Part shown: positions 34,173 to 42,926 of the stretch, piece after piece
How the letters are laid out: every line of letters starts with the position of its first letter
Numbering within the stretch: the first letter of the stretch is position 1
Assembly (NCBI GenBank): GCA_040394635.1
Contig: JBEBRW010000002.1
Span: forward strand, 62,001-126,000
Length of the DNA: 64,000 nucleotides
Reading direction: 5' to 3'
Source: UBA5239 sp040394635
GTDB taxonomy: Bacteria; Verrucomicrobiota; Lentisphaeria; Victivallales; Victivallaceae
The notes under the pieces: generated by a model
Databases searched by the model: none
What the model was told of the DNA's origin: nothing
Seen by the model: the letters and a program-made list of their open reading frames with translations, nothing else
Program-made: the position numbers and the translations under genes

Positions 34173-34865
34173 TTATTCAGCAGTGGCAGCGGCGGCCGCA
34201 GTCGGCAACACCACTTTGGCGGCCAGATAACGCGCCTGCATCTGCCAGAAGTTATTGGTCATGGTCATGGGCGAGGCAAGCACCCGGCGCAGACATTTAT
34301 CCGCCTCGAAATGCTTGTCCTGCTGCAGATAAAGACGGCCGGCGGCGTAGTTGGCCTCGCTGCGGACATCATCGCTGGCGGCGGTACTGCCGATCCGGTC
34401 GAATTCCGTGGCGGCCTTTTCGTTTTCGCCTTTCAGCTCATACAGATAAGCCAGGTCCAGCTCGCTGCGCCAACGGATATCCTGCTCGATATTGCCTTTC
34501 AGAATCAACGCATACTGAGCGATGGCTTCGTCGTATTTCTTTTCGTCGGTGTAAATTTTGATCAGGCGCTGACGGGCCCGGAGAGCGGCGGCATGGTTCG
34601 GATATTTCGCCAGGGCTGCTTCGAGTTCGGCCTGTTCTTTGGCTTTTTCGCTGGGTTTACGCTCGAGCACGCCCAGTGCGGAAACCGCTTTGTTGTCCGT
34701 ATACGAAAGCCAGAATGCGACTCCGCCATATACCGCCACCGCCACCACAATCGCGATGCCGCCGGTCACCATCCACTTCCAGCGCGTATGCACAAACATC
34801 TCAAAACGCTCGAATTCGTCAAACAGCTCCTTGGCATCCTGATTCTTTAACTTGATCTTGCTCAT
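34173..34865 (-). CDS. Membrane-anchored TPR protein (YfgM-like layout)
   Basis: A 230-residue protein with a cytoplasmic N-terminus, one membrane helix at about 33-56 (WMVTGGIAIVVAVAVYGGVAF) and a C-terminal row of TPR-like helices (KIYTDEKKYDEAIAQYALIL, LDLAYLYELKGENEKAATEF, GRLYLQQDKHFEADKCLRRV). The layout is like YfgM, an ancillary factor of the Sec translocon, but the sequence is not close enough to name it. Confidence 0.82.
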   Translation of the reverse strand: MSKIKLKNQDAKELFDEFERFEMFVHTRWKWMVTGGIAIVVAVAVYGGVAFWLSYTDNKAVSALGVLERKPSEKAKEQAELEAALAKYPNHAAALRARQRLIKIYTDEKKYDEAIAQYALILKGNIEQDIRWRSELDLAYLYELKGENEKAATEFDRIGSTAASDDVRSEANYAAGRLYLQQDKHFEADKCLRRVLASPMTMTNNFWQMQARYLAAKVVLPTAAAAATAE

Positions 34866-35020
34866 ATTCCAATTCCATTTTGTGTATAATTTAATAATTT
34901 CGTTAATTTAGTAGCTTTTAGCTGTAAATCAATAAGCTTTTCGCTTTTTTAACTTTTTTTTTGCCTAAAGCATGATAGATTGTACGCGGGCAAGTCAGAT
35001 ATATTTATCAGGAGGTGTAG

Positions 35021-35986
35021 ATGAATCCGGAATTTTCGATTTCGCAAGTGGTGTCCAACAGTTGGCAGCGGATGGTCAAAGTACTGTTCAAACCGTTCGA
35101 TTTTTATAAGTGGCTGGTCCTGGCTTTCTGCGCCTGGCTCTCCAATATGAATTCCGGCGGAGGCAACTTCAATATCCCTACCGAGTTTTTGCCGGATATG
35201 GATGCCAGCACCCCGGGCGAGGCGGTTTCCGGTGTATTTGAACAGCTCCAGAACACCATCGGACTATCTCTGCTGATCTTCTTTGCCGTGCTGATCTTTG
35301 TCGTGCTTCCGGTATTCGTCATTATCATGCTGTGGGTGAAATCGCGCTTCGACTTTATCCTTCTCGACAACTTGGTCTGGAACCGCATCGAAGTCAAAAA
35401 ACCCTGGGCGAAATTCAAGAAACAAGGCAACTCACTCTTCTGGGCGTATCTGGGTACCGGGTTTCTGTTTCTTCTGACCTTGCTCATTTTGATGTTCATA
35501 TTCCTTGCGACAGTCCTGCAGTCCTCCCACAACAGCGACGAAGGAAGGGTATTGTTTCTGGTCCTGATTCTGCTGATTTTCCTGGCATTCATACTGGTGT
35601 TTACGGTCTTGTACTTCATCATCCACAACCTGGTCGTGCCGGTCATGTACCACAAGGATCTGCGGTTCACCGAGGCGTTCCGGATCGTCTACGGCCTCAT
35701 CTGCCGGAACCTCGGCAAATTTATCCTCCTAATTCTTTTGAGCATGGGGCTGGGAATCGCCTTTGCCGTTGCCCTGATTACCGCGATCGTGGCCACGTGC
35801 TGCATCCTGGCGATCGTCATGATCATACCGGTAATCGGCACCATGCCGCTGCTGCCTACCTTTGTGCTGTTCCGTTATCTTGGCCCGGAATTCCTGGCCG
35901 CGATCGATCCGGATATGAATGTATTCGCGCCCGCGGAAGCACCTCCGGTGTCCGAACCGCAGGCCATATCAACCGTGGAGGCATAA
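35021..35986 (+). CDS. Polytopic membrane protein, first of a tandem pair
   Basis: A 321-residue protein with about six membrane segments. It opens MNPEFSISQVVSNSWQRM, then FKPFDFYKWLVLAFCAWL, and a Gly/Asn-rich loop follows. The conserved core is FILLDNLVWNRIEVKKPW. The final helix pair is rich in Ile and contains CC (ATCCILAIVMIIPVIG). I do not recognise a named family. AGGAGG is well placed before the start. The next gene begins directly after its stop and is a clear duplicate, so both come from one transcript with hrpB downstream. Confidence 0.85.
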   Translation: MNPEFSISQVVSNSWQRMVKVLFKPFDFYKWLVLAFCAWLSNMNSGGGNFNIPTEFLPDMDASTPGEAVSGVFEQLQNTIGLSLLIFFAVLIFVVLPVFVIIMLWVKSRFDFILLDNLVWNRIEVKKPWAKFKKQGNSLFWAYLGTGFLFLLTLLILMFIFLATVLQSSHNSDEGRVLFLVLILLIFLAFILVFTVLYFIIHNLVVPVMYHKDLRFTEAFRIVYGLICRNLGKFILLILLSMGLGIAFAVALITAIVATCCILAIVMIIPVIGTMPLLPTFVLFRYLGPEFLAAIDPDMNVFAPAEAPPVSEPQAISTVEA

Positions 35987-36958
35987 ATGAATCCTGAATT
36001 TTCAATCTCGCAAGTCGTGTCAAACAGCTGGAAACGAATGGTCAAGGTACTGTTCAGGCCGTTTGATTTTTATAAATGGCTGGTCCTGGCCTTCTGCGCC
36101 TGGCTGGTCAATGCAAGCTCCGGCAGCGGTGGCGGCGGAAACCCCAAACTCCCCGGCAACTTCGGGCAGTCCGGCAGCTCCAATACGGCGGCCTCGGTGG
36201 GACAAGGCGTCAGCGATTTTGTCCAACAGCTTCAGGGGTCGCTCGGGGCCACCGTCTTGATTGTCATCTTTGTCGTCTTGTTTGTCGTAGTCGTCGCACT
36301 CATCATTGTTTTCCTGTGGCTGAAATCGCGTTTTGAGTTTATCTTTCTCGATAATCTGGTCTGGAACCGCGCCGAAATCAAAAATCCGTGGAAAAAGTAC
36401 AAGACGCAGGGCAACTCCTTATTTTCGGCCTATCTGATCCTCATCTTTCTATGTGTCCTGTTTGCCGGAATCCTCCTCGTGACACTCATCGGCATAGGCT
36501 CATCGTTCGCACAATCGGGCGGAGACCGTATGCTTATATGGATGCCACTATTTCTACTGCTCATTGGGCTTGCCGTGCTGGTGGCCAGCGTCATTATGTT
36601 CTTCATTCGCAGCCTGGTTATCCCGGTCATGTACCACCGTGGGCTGTCCTTCAACGAGGCACTGAGAATTGCTTATGACATACTCGGGCGGAACGCCGGG
36701 CGGTTTGTGGTCCTGATGCTGATCACGCTGGGGCTGTATATCGCATTTGCCATCGCGGTACTTGCCGGGGTGGTGGCGACCTGCTGTATTCTGGCGATCA
36801 TCCTGATCATACCGGTGATCGGCATAATGCCGATACTGCCCGCCGTGGTATTTTTCCGCTACCTCGGGCCGGAGTTCCTGGCCGCGGTGGAACCGGACAT
36901 GAACATATTCGCACCCGCGGATGCACCTCCGGCCGAAACGGAAAATGCCGGCGTCTGA
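35987..36958 (+). CDS. Polytopic membrane protein, second of a tandem pair
   Basis: A 323-residue paralogue of the preceding protein. Its first 18 residues differ by one (MNPEFSISQVVSNSWKRM), and FEFIFLDNLVWNRAEIKNPW and ATCCILAIILIIPVIG match as well. The region after helix 1 differs most: a Gly/Ser/Asn-rich, slightly longer loop. High identity at the ends with a variable loop suggests a recent duplication with divergence of an exposed segment. Start follows the previous stop with no gap. The hrpB start lies inside its last 14 nt. Confidence 0.85.
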   Translation: MNPEFSISQVVSNSWKRMVKVLFRPFDFYKWLVLAFCAWLVNASSGSGGGGNPKLPGNFGQSGSSNTAASVGQGVSDFVQQLQGSLGATVLIVIFVVLFVVVVALIIVFLWLKSRFEFIFLDNLVWNRAEIKNPWKKYKTQGNSLFSAYLILIFLCVLFAGILLVTLIGIGSSFAQSGGDRMLIWMPLFLLLIGLAVLVASVIMFFIRSLVIPVMYHRGLSFNEALRIAYDILGRNAGRFVVLMLITLGLYIAFAIAVLAGVVATCCILAIILIIPVIGIMPILPAVVFFRYLGPEFLAAVEPDMNIFAPADAPPAETENAGV

Positions 36959-39377
36959 TTACCCCGTAAATGCCATTATCCCGGAGTTTCTGGAAATCCT
37001 GAAACAGCATTCGCGCTGTCTGGTTTCCGCCGCTCCGGGCGCCGGCAAAACCACCGTCCTGCCGCTGGAACTGCTCCCCGCCCCGTGGCGCGGCGACGGC
37101 AAAATCCTGATTCTGGAGCCGCGCCGCCTGGCGGCCTACGCTGCGGCCTGCCGCCTGGCCGAGAACCTCGGCGAGAGCGTGGGACAGACCGTCGGCTACC
37201 GCATGCGCCTCGAGAACTGCGTCAGCAAGGCGACCCGGATCGAACTGCTGACCGAGGGCATCCTCGTCCGCATGCTGCAGGACGACCCCGAACTGCCGGG
37301 CGTGGCCGCCGTGATTTTCGACGAATTCCACGAGCGTACGCTGCACGGCGATACCGCGCTGGCACTGGCGCTCGACGCTCAGCAGAACCTGCGCCCGGAC
37401 CTGAAAATCATCATCATGAGTGCCACGCTGGACGTCCAGCGCATGTGCGACAGCCTGAGCGCCCCGGCAGTCGTTTCCGAGGGGCGCAGCTTCCCGGTCG
37501 AGATTTTCTACCGCGATAAACCGTCCACCTTGCCGCTGGCGGAACAACTCGCCGGGGTCGTCCAGCGCGCCCTCGAGGCCCAGCCGGGCAGTGTGCTGGC
37601 TTTCCTGCCGGGCGAAGGCGCCATCAAACGCACCGCCGAGCTGCTGCGTCCTCACCTGCCCGGCGATACCGAACTTTATGAACTTTACGGCCGCCTCGAC
37701 AAGGATGTGCAGCGCCGCGCCATTGCCCCGGAGCCTCCGGGACGGCGCAAAGTGGTGCTCGCCACCTCGATTGCCGAGACCTCGTTGACCATCGAAGGCG
37801 TCCGCATCGTGGTCGACAGCGGCCTGACCCGGACACAGCTTTTTTCGCCGCTGAACGGCCTCAGCCGCCTGGAAACCGTCAGCATCTCTCTGGCCTCCGC
37901 CGAGCAGCGCCGGGGCCGCGCCGGACGCCTCGAACCGGGCATCTGTTACCGCCTCTGGACGCAGGCCGAAGAGAAGCGCATGGCGGACTTCACCGAGCCC
38001 GAAATTCTTCACTGCGACCTCGCCCCGGTGGTAATGGAACTCGCGGCCTGGGGCGTGCATGACCCCGGCGAACTTTTCTGGCTCGACCCGCCGCCGCGTG
38101 GACACTGGCTGCAGGCCGTGCAATTTCTGCAGGAACTCGACGCGCTCGATACCGACGGACGCCTGACCACGACCGGGCGCAAAATCCTCAAATCCGGCCT
38201 CGAGCCCCGGCTCGGCCGGTTGATGCTGCAGGGCGAAAAACTCGGCTGGGTGCGCCTCGCCGCCGAACTCGCCGCGCTGATTTCCGAATACGACCTGCGC
38301 GGAGGCAACTCCCCGGATATCCGCTCGCTGCTCGGCCGCCTCAAGTCCATGCAGAAAGTCGCCGAGCTTGCCGACCGCCTTGTCGCAGGGCGCCGCAACC
38401 AGTCGCCGGTCGATGACTACAGCGCCGGGCTGCTGCTGGCCTTCGCCTACCCGGACCGCATCGCCAAACTTCGCGACGCGGGCGGCGGCAAATTTCAGTT
38501 AAGCTCGGGCCGTAGCGCCATTATGTCCGGGGATTCCGCGCTGGCGCGCGAACCGTATCTGGTCGCCGCCGAGCTGGATGCCGGACAGACCGAGGCGAAA
38601 ATTTTTCTGGCGGCTCCCTTGGCTGAAGCTGATTTGCTGCAGCATTTCCCGGTGCGCACCGTCCCGGCGCTGTTCTGGGACGACAGTCGCGGACTGTTCC
38701 GCAGCCGTCGCCGCGACATGCTCTATAAACTGGTCATCGCCGAAAAGGACGCCCCCCTGCCCGAGGGCGAAGCCGCCGCCGACGCCCTCCTTGAACTGAT
38801 TCGCGAAAAGGGTCTCAACCTCCTGCCGTGGACCGACGATCTCCGGAGCTGGTGCGAGCGGATGAACTTCATTCACCGCCACCTGCCCGATTTCCCCGAT
38901 TTCAGCGAACAAACCCTGCAGGACACGTTGGAGCGCTGGCTGAAGCCGTTCTGCCCGCACAAAATCACCGGCAACGTCCTCGACAAGATCGATCTTTTCG
39001 CCGCGCTGAAAAGCCGTCTGACACATCACCAGCTGCAGGAAACCGACCACCTCGCCCCGGAGCGCTTCACCGTGCCGACCGGTTCGCGAATCAAAATCGA
39101 CTACAGCGCCGACCCGCCGGTGCTGCCGGTCAAGGTCCAGGAAATGTTCGGCTGCCGCGAAACGCCCCGGATCATGAACGGCAAAGTCGGGCTGCTGCTG
39201 CATCTGCTCTCGCCGGCCCAGCGCCCGGTCCAGGTGACCGCCGACCTCGCCGGTTTCTGGCAGAACTCCTATCAATACGTGAAATCCGACCTGAAGGGCC
39301 GCTACCCCAAGCATGACTGGCCCGACGATCCTGCCAACGCCACTCCGCAGCGCGGCGCGAAAAGGCGGAACTCGTGA
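36945..39377 (+). CDS. hrpB: ATP-dependent RNA helicase HrpB
   Basis: DEAH-type RNA helicase. P-loop APGAGKTT at about residue 30, DEFHER as Walker B, SATLD as motif III, and QRRGRAGR as motif VI; the helicase-associated domain and the HrpB-specific C-terminus (KITGNVLDKIDLFAALKSRL and later WQNSYQYVKSDLKGRYPKHDWPDDP) follow. Its 810 aa equals the family length. The ATG at 36945 is chosen: translation from 36921 would add eight residues without homology. It may unwind RNA in mRNA or rRNA processing. Its stop codon is also the first base triplet of a TGAATTGG repeat. Confidence 0.95.
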   Translation: MPASDYPVNAIIPEFLEILKQHSRCLVSAAPGAGKTTVLPLELLPAPWRGDGKILILEPRRLAAYAAACRLAENLGESVGQTVGYRMRLENCVSKATRIELLTEGILVRMLQDDPELPGVAAVIFDEFHERTLHGDTALALALDAQQNLRPDLKIIIMSATLDVQRMCDSLSAPAVVSEGRSFPVEIFYRDKPSTLPLAEQLAGVVQRALEAQPGSVLAFLPGEGAIKRTAELLRPHLPGDTELYELYGRLDKDVQRRAIAPEPPGRRKVVLATSIAETSLTIEGVRIVVDSGLTRTQLFSPLNGLSRLETVSISLASAEQRRGRAGRLEPGICYRLWTQAEEKRMADFTEPEILHCDLAPVVMELAAWGVHDPGELFWLDPPPRGHWLQAVQFLQELDALDTDGRLTTTGRKILKSGLEPRLGRLMLQGEKLGWVRLAAELAALISEYDLRGGNSPDIRSLLGRLKSMQKVAELADRLVAGRRNQSPVDDYSAGLLLAFAYPDRIAKLRDAGGGKFQLSSGRSAIMSGDSALAREPYLVAAELDAGQTEAKIFLAAPLAEADLLQHFPVRTVPALFWDDSRGLFRSRRRDMLYKLVIAEKDAPLPEGEAAADALLELIREKGLNLLPWTDDLRSWCERMNFIHRHLPDFPDFSEQTLQDTLERWLKPFCPHKITGNVLDKIDLFAALKSRLTHHQLQETDHLAPERFTVPTGSRIKIDYSADPPVLPVKVQEMFGCRETPRIMNGKVGLLLHLLSPAQRPVQVTADLAGFWQNSYQYVKSDLKGRYPKHDWPDDPANATPQRGAKRRNS

Positions 39378-39444
39378 ATTGGTCGGCGCTCCGCGCCTGA
39401 ATTGGCCGCCACTTCGTGGCTGAATTGGAGAATTGGTGAATTGG
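39375..39444. repeat. TGAATTGG direct repeats carrying alternating small hairpins
   Basis: Units begin at 39375, 39398, 39421 and 39437, with a partial AATTGG between the last two. The first two have a 5-bp hairpin after the shared TGAATTGG: GGCGC-TCC-GCGCC (39385-39397) and GCCAC-TTC-GTGGC (39408-39420). Stem bases differ on both sides but still pair. Confidence 0.75.
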
Positions 39445-39451
39445 GAAGCCC

Positions 39452-39482
39452 CTGTGTCCGTCTGTGTCCGTCCGTGTATTTC
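39452..39482. repeat. TGTGTCCGTC-type repeat
   Basis: Three steps of TGTGTCCGTC / TGTGTCCGTC / CGTGTATTTC with a period near 10, related in style to the other CAC/GTG intergenic repeats. Confidence 0.5.
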
Positions 39483-39513
39483 CCCCATTCATTCTATTTT
39501 CTTTATTTTAGGG

Positions 39514-39541
39514 TTGCTTTTTCGGCGGATGGCTGTATTTT
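39514..39541 (+). promoter_or_regulatory. Predicted promoter of sugar locus 2
   Basis: TTGCTT, a 16-nt spacer, then TATTTT, just upstream of a perfect palindrome. Confidence 0.5.
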
Positions 39542-39545
39542 AATT

Positions 39546-39561
39546 ACTAAAGCACTTTAGT
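39546..39561 (+). promoter_or_regulatory. Operator-like perfect palindrome (locus 2)
   Basis: ACTAAAGCACTTTAGT: 7-bp arms around CA, placed immediately after the -10 where a bound repressor would block transcription. Closely similar to the site at 22422. Confidence 0.65.
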
Positions 39562-39583
39562 TCTAACAAATGGAGCTTAAAAA

Positions 39584-40756
39584 ATGGATCATCTGAAGAA
39601 AAGTTTGTTGGCTACGGCATTGTGGTTCCAGAATTCCGGGGTGATGCGCCCCGAGGACGGCAGCTGGGGCGTGGGCGAGCGCGTCCTGTTGACCGAAGGC
39701 AACCCGACCGTGGAAAAAGTTTATGCCGCGTTTCCGGCCTGGACCGAGCACGAAAAGCACAGCATTGTCGAGCAGCGCCGGGCCGACTGCTGCTTCGAAA
39801 CCGCGTTCATGTTTCAGCAGATGGCCGTGGTATTGGATGACCCGAAGTACAGGACCATCGCTTATAACATATTGGACTTCCTCTACCGCCGCAGCGGCAT
39901 GCTCGTCCGCAGGGCGGAATATCACGGCTGCTGGAACTGGAGCCATATTTCGGGGGGCGGCCGCTGGTTCGATGACAACGCCTGGGTTTGCCTCCTCCAA
40001 CTGATGATCGCCAGGGCCAATCCGGACTGGGACCGCGAATTCAAAATGACGGAATGGGGCATAAAACTGGCCGACTTCATGGCCGACGCCTTCCTGTTTC
40101 AGTTCAGGAATCCCGATACACCCATTTGGCTCGGCAACCTCAAACTGCCGCACTGGGGTTCGCTGCCGGTCATGGCTCTCGCCCGCGCCTACACGGTCGG
40201 GAAAAACGAAAAATACCGCGAAGTCGCCGACATTTACCACCGTTACCTGCTGGAGGCCCACGGCACGCTGACCACCAGCGAGTTCGGCTATGCCGTGCTC
40301 GGCGCGACCATGGCCCACAAGGTTTACGGCGACGCACTGAGCCTGGAAGTCGCCAACCTCTTCGGCCAGAAGATCCTCGACCGCATGGACCCGGTGTCCG
40401 GCAACATCCCGGCGGAACACTACGAAGCACCGTCCGGCACGAACCTCGCCGACACCATTTATACGCTGAACTGGGCGGTGCTCGCGCTGCAGTGCCTCGC
40501 CGACCTGACCGGTGAAGAGAAGTACCGCAACGCCTTCGACAAACTGATGGCGCTGCTGCTGCGGATTCAGGATTCCAGCCCCGAGAAATACCTCTACGGC
40601 TGCTGGCGCGGTATGTTCGACCTGGACAGCGACAGCTGGGGCGGCGGCGACCATTACGAGGGCGGAGCCGGCAGCATCTACACCGGCTGGACCAACGCGC
40701 CCATCGCCTGGGCGGTCATCAACACCATTAACAACAATTCCTTGCTGGAGTACTGA
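39584..40756 (+). CDS. (alpha/alpha)6-barrel protein, probable glycoside hydrolase
   Basis: A 390-residue protein without a signal peptide, made of helical hairpins typical of six-hairpin enzymes (GH88/GH105, GH76 and epimerases). Aromatic- and acid-rich loops line a likely active site: WNWSHISGGGRWFDDNAWVC, LPHWGSLPVMAL, and near the end GCWRGMFDLDSDSW and HYEGGAGSIYTGW. The DDNAW motif recalls GH76; the fold alone cannot decide. Followed after 2 nt by the AGE gene, so the two probably handle the same sugar. Confidence 0.72.
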   Translation: MDHLKKSLLATALWFQNSGVMRPEDGSWGVGERVLLTEGNPTVEKVYAAFPAWTEHEKHSIVEQRRADCCFETAFMFQQMAVVLDDPKYRTIAYNILDFLYRRSGMLVRRAEYHGCWNWSHISGGGRWFDDNAWVCLLQLMIARANPDWDREFKMTEWGIKLADFMADAFLFQFRNPDTPIWLGNLKLPHWGSLPVMALARAYTVGKNEKYREVADIYHRYLLEAHGTLTTSEFGYAVLGATMAHKVYGDALSLEVANLFGQKILDRMDPVSGNIPAEHYEAPSGTNLADTIYTLNWAVLALQCLADLTGEEKYRNAFDKLMALLLRIQDSSPEKYLYGCWRGMFDLDSDSWGGGDHYEGGAGSIYTGWTNAPIAWAVINTINNNSLLEY

Positions 40757-40758
40757 TT

Positions 40759-41925
40759 ATGGATTTCAAACCTTATATCGAACGTTATGAAAAGGAACTG
40801 ACCGGACGCGTCATTCCGTTCTGGGAAAAGAACTGTGTCGACCGTGAATTCGGCGGTTATTTCACCTCGCTCGACCGCGACGGCTCGGTTTATGACACCG
40901 AGAAATACATGTGGATGCAGTGGCGCGTGGTTTACATGTTCGCCACCTTCTACATGAGCGAATACCGCAAAGATAATTACCTCGACATCGCCAAACAGGG
41001 CTTCGACTTCCTGACCAAGCACGGCAAATCGGAGGACGGCACTTATTATTTCGCGCTGAACCGCCAGGGTGAGCCGAGCGTGGCGCCGTATAACATTTTC
41101 TCGGACTGTTTCGCCGCCATGGGTGCCGCCGCGCTTTATCAGGCCACCGGCGACGCCGCCTACAAGGCCGAGGCCGACTCCGCCATGCAGAGCTACATCC
41201 GCCGTATGGACAACCCGAAGGGCCGCTGGGAGAAGAGCTTGCCGGGCCGCAAAAAACGCTTGTCGCTGGGCCATTTCATGATTCTGGCCAACCTCGGCTG
41301 CGTCATGAAGGATTGCCTCGGCACCAGTCAGTACGACGCCGATACCGAACGCGCGGTCCGCACTGTGATGGAGAAATTCTGGAACCCTGAGTTCCGCGTG
41401 CTCTTTGAAAACGTCAACACCGACGGCACCTTCGACCTCGAGTCCTGCGACGGCCGCTTCATCAACCCCGGCCACGGCCTCGAATCGATGTGGTTCGTGC
41501 TCCAATATGCGGAAAAACTCAACGACCGCAAACTGATCGCACAGGCCGCCGACATCATCAAAGGTCTGTTCGAGTTCGGCACCGACAAGGAATACGGCGG
41601 CATTTACTACTTCATGGACGTGCTGGGCAAGCCGCATATCGAGCTGCAGTGGGACATGAAGCTGTGGTGGCCACACAACGAGGCGACCATCGCCGCGCTT
41701 TTCGCCTACCGGCTGACCGGAGACGAGTATTTCCTGGAGCGCTTCAAGGAGGTCGACGCCTACAGCTTCGCCCACTTCCGCGACCCCGAGTTCCCGGAGT
41801 GGTACGCTTATTTGAACCGTCGCGGCGAGCCGACCCATCAGCTGAAGGGCGGCAAATGGAAGACTTTCTTCCACCTGCCCCGCGCGCTGTTCATCAGCCT
41901 CAACCAGATGAAGAAGATGGTATGA
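40759..41925 (+). CDS. AGE-family sugar epimerase/isomerase
   Basis: A 388-residue N-acylglucosamine 2-epimerase family member: (alpha/alpha)6 barrel with RVIPFWEKNCVDREFGGYFTS near the start, MWMQWRVVYMFATFYM, and the histidine-containing LWWPHNEATIAALFAY and FFHLPRALF near the end. Family members interconvert glucose/mannose-type sugars, cellobiose or N-acylhexosamines. The exact substrate is not visible. Its stop overlaps the LacI start as ATGA. Confidence 0.9.
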   Translation: MDFKPYIERYEKELTGRVIPFWEKNCVDREFGGYFTSLDRDGSVYDTEKYMWMQWRVVYMFATFYMSEYRKDNYLDIAKQGFDFLTKHGKSEDGTYYFALNRQGEPSVAPYNIFSDCFAAMGAAALYQATGDAAYKAEADSAMQSYIRRMDNPKGRWEKSLPGRKKRLSLGHFMILANLGCVMKDCLGTSQYDADTERAVRTVMEKFWNPEFRVLFENVNTDGTFDLESCDGRFINPGHGLESMWFVLQYAEKLNDRKLIAQAADIIKGLFEFGTDKEYGGIYYFMDVLGKPHIELQWDMKLWWPHNEATIAALFAYRLTGDEYFLERFKEVDAYSFAHFRDPEFPEWYAYLNRRGEPTHQLKGGKWKTFFHLPRALFISLNQMKKMV

Positions 41926-42857
41926 GCAAAAAGCTCACATTGCAGGACATCGCCAACGAAGCGGGCGTTTCGCTCACGACCGCTTCGCTGTATATCAACG
42001 GCAAGGCCAGGCGCTATAACCTGGCCGAGGCCACCTGCGCCCGTATCCAGCAGGTGATGGATACGCACAATTTCACGCCGAATCTCCACGCCCGCGCCAT
42101 TGCGTCGAAAAAGACATTTCTGGTGGGCGTGATCATCTCGCAGCAGCTCGAATCGTCGTTCTGGCTCAACATCATCAGCGGGCTGGAAGTCGTGCTGGCC
42201 AAGGCCAGTTACCACCTGCTGCTCTCGGTATCGCACGGCGACCCGAAGGCCGAACGCGAATCGATCAAGTTCATGCGCGCCAAGGGTGTGGACGGCATCA
42301 TCATCAACCCGGTATCGCACAAGCTCAAGGAGCTGAGCAAAGCGCTGCCGGTGGTGACGCTGAACCGTCCGCTCGAGGGCGTCCCCGGGGTCTGGAACGA
42401 CAATTTCACCGGCGGGCGCAAGGCCACCGAGTTCCTGCTCGCTAACGGACACCGCGAAATCGCCTTCATCGGCGGCCCCGGCATGTACCGCTTCGACGCC
42501 TACAAGGAGCTCGTGCCGGAAGTTCATGCGTTTGCCACCGTGACCGAATTCATGCCGCACGCGTCGGAGTTCACGGCGGTATTCTGCTCCACCGACTATG
42601 TGCTGCTGGAACTCTACCAGACCGCCGCAGCAGCCGGACTGCAGATTCCGGAGCAGCTCTCGGTCATCGGCTACGACAATATGGATTTCCTGAAGCTGCT
42701 CAACCCCGCCCCGGCCACCATTTCGCAGTACAAAAACGACCTCGGCGCAGCCGCCGGCGAACTGATCCTGGAGCTGATCGCCAACCCGGAGAGCGAACGG
42801 CGCGAAATCGTCTTCGAACCGCAGTTGATCCCCGGCAAGAGCGTCCGCAAACGTTGA
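41922..42857 (+). CDS. LacI-family regulator (locus 2)
   Basis: A 311-residue repressor paralogous to the one at 28391. HTH: LQDIANEAGVSLTTASLYIN, an extended loop NGKARRYNLA, then FTPNLHARAIASKKTFLVG and a sugar-binding sensor domain. It overlaps the epimerase gene as ATGA, so it is the last gene of locus 2 and likely autoregulated through the palindrome at 39546. The reading frame continues far upstream, but nothing before 41922 resembles the family. Confidence 0.93.
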   Translation: MSKKLTLQDIANEAGVSLTTASLYINGKARRYNLAEATCARIQQVMDTHNFTPNLHARAIASKKTFLVGVIISQQLESSFWLNIISGLEVVLAKASYHLLLSVSHGDPKAERESIKFMRAKGVDGIIINPVSHKLKELSKALPVVTLNRPLEGVPGVWNDNFTGGRKATEFLLANGHREIAFIGGPGMYRFDAYKELVPEVHAFATVTEFMPHASEFTAVFCSTDYVLLELYQTAAAAGLQIPEQLSVIGYDNMDFLKLLNPAPATISQYKNDLGAAAGELILELIANPESERREIVFEPQLIPGKSVRKR

Positions 42858-42886
42858 AAACCGCCGTTTCTGTGATATATTTCCTT

Positions 42887-42914
42887 AATTTTCAATTTTC
42901 AACTTTCCATTTTC
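42887..42914. repeat. Four tandem heptads of AATTTTC type
   Basis: Units AATTTTC, AATTTTC, AACTTTC, CATTTTC, followed by AATTGGA. Like the array at 25436 it has a period of 7 and sits just before a gene that lacks a clear ribosome-binding site. Confidence 0.7.
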
Positions 42915-42926
42915 AATTGGACAAAA

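Noticed and set aside
36807..38123. 438-residue minus-strand open frame opposite hrpB
   Set aside because: Antisense shadow; composition (Gly, Arg, His, Val) reflects the reverse of the real HrpB codons and it has no start signal or homology.
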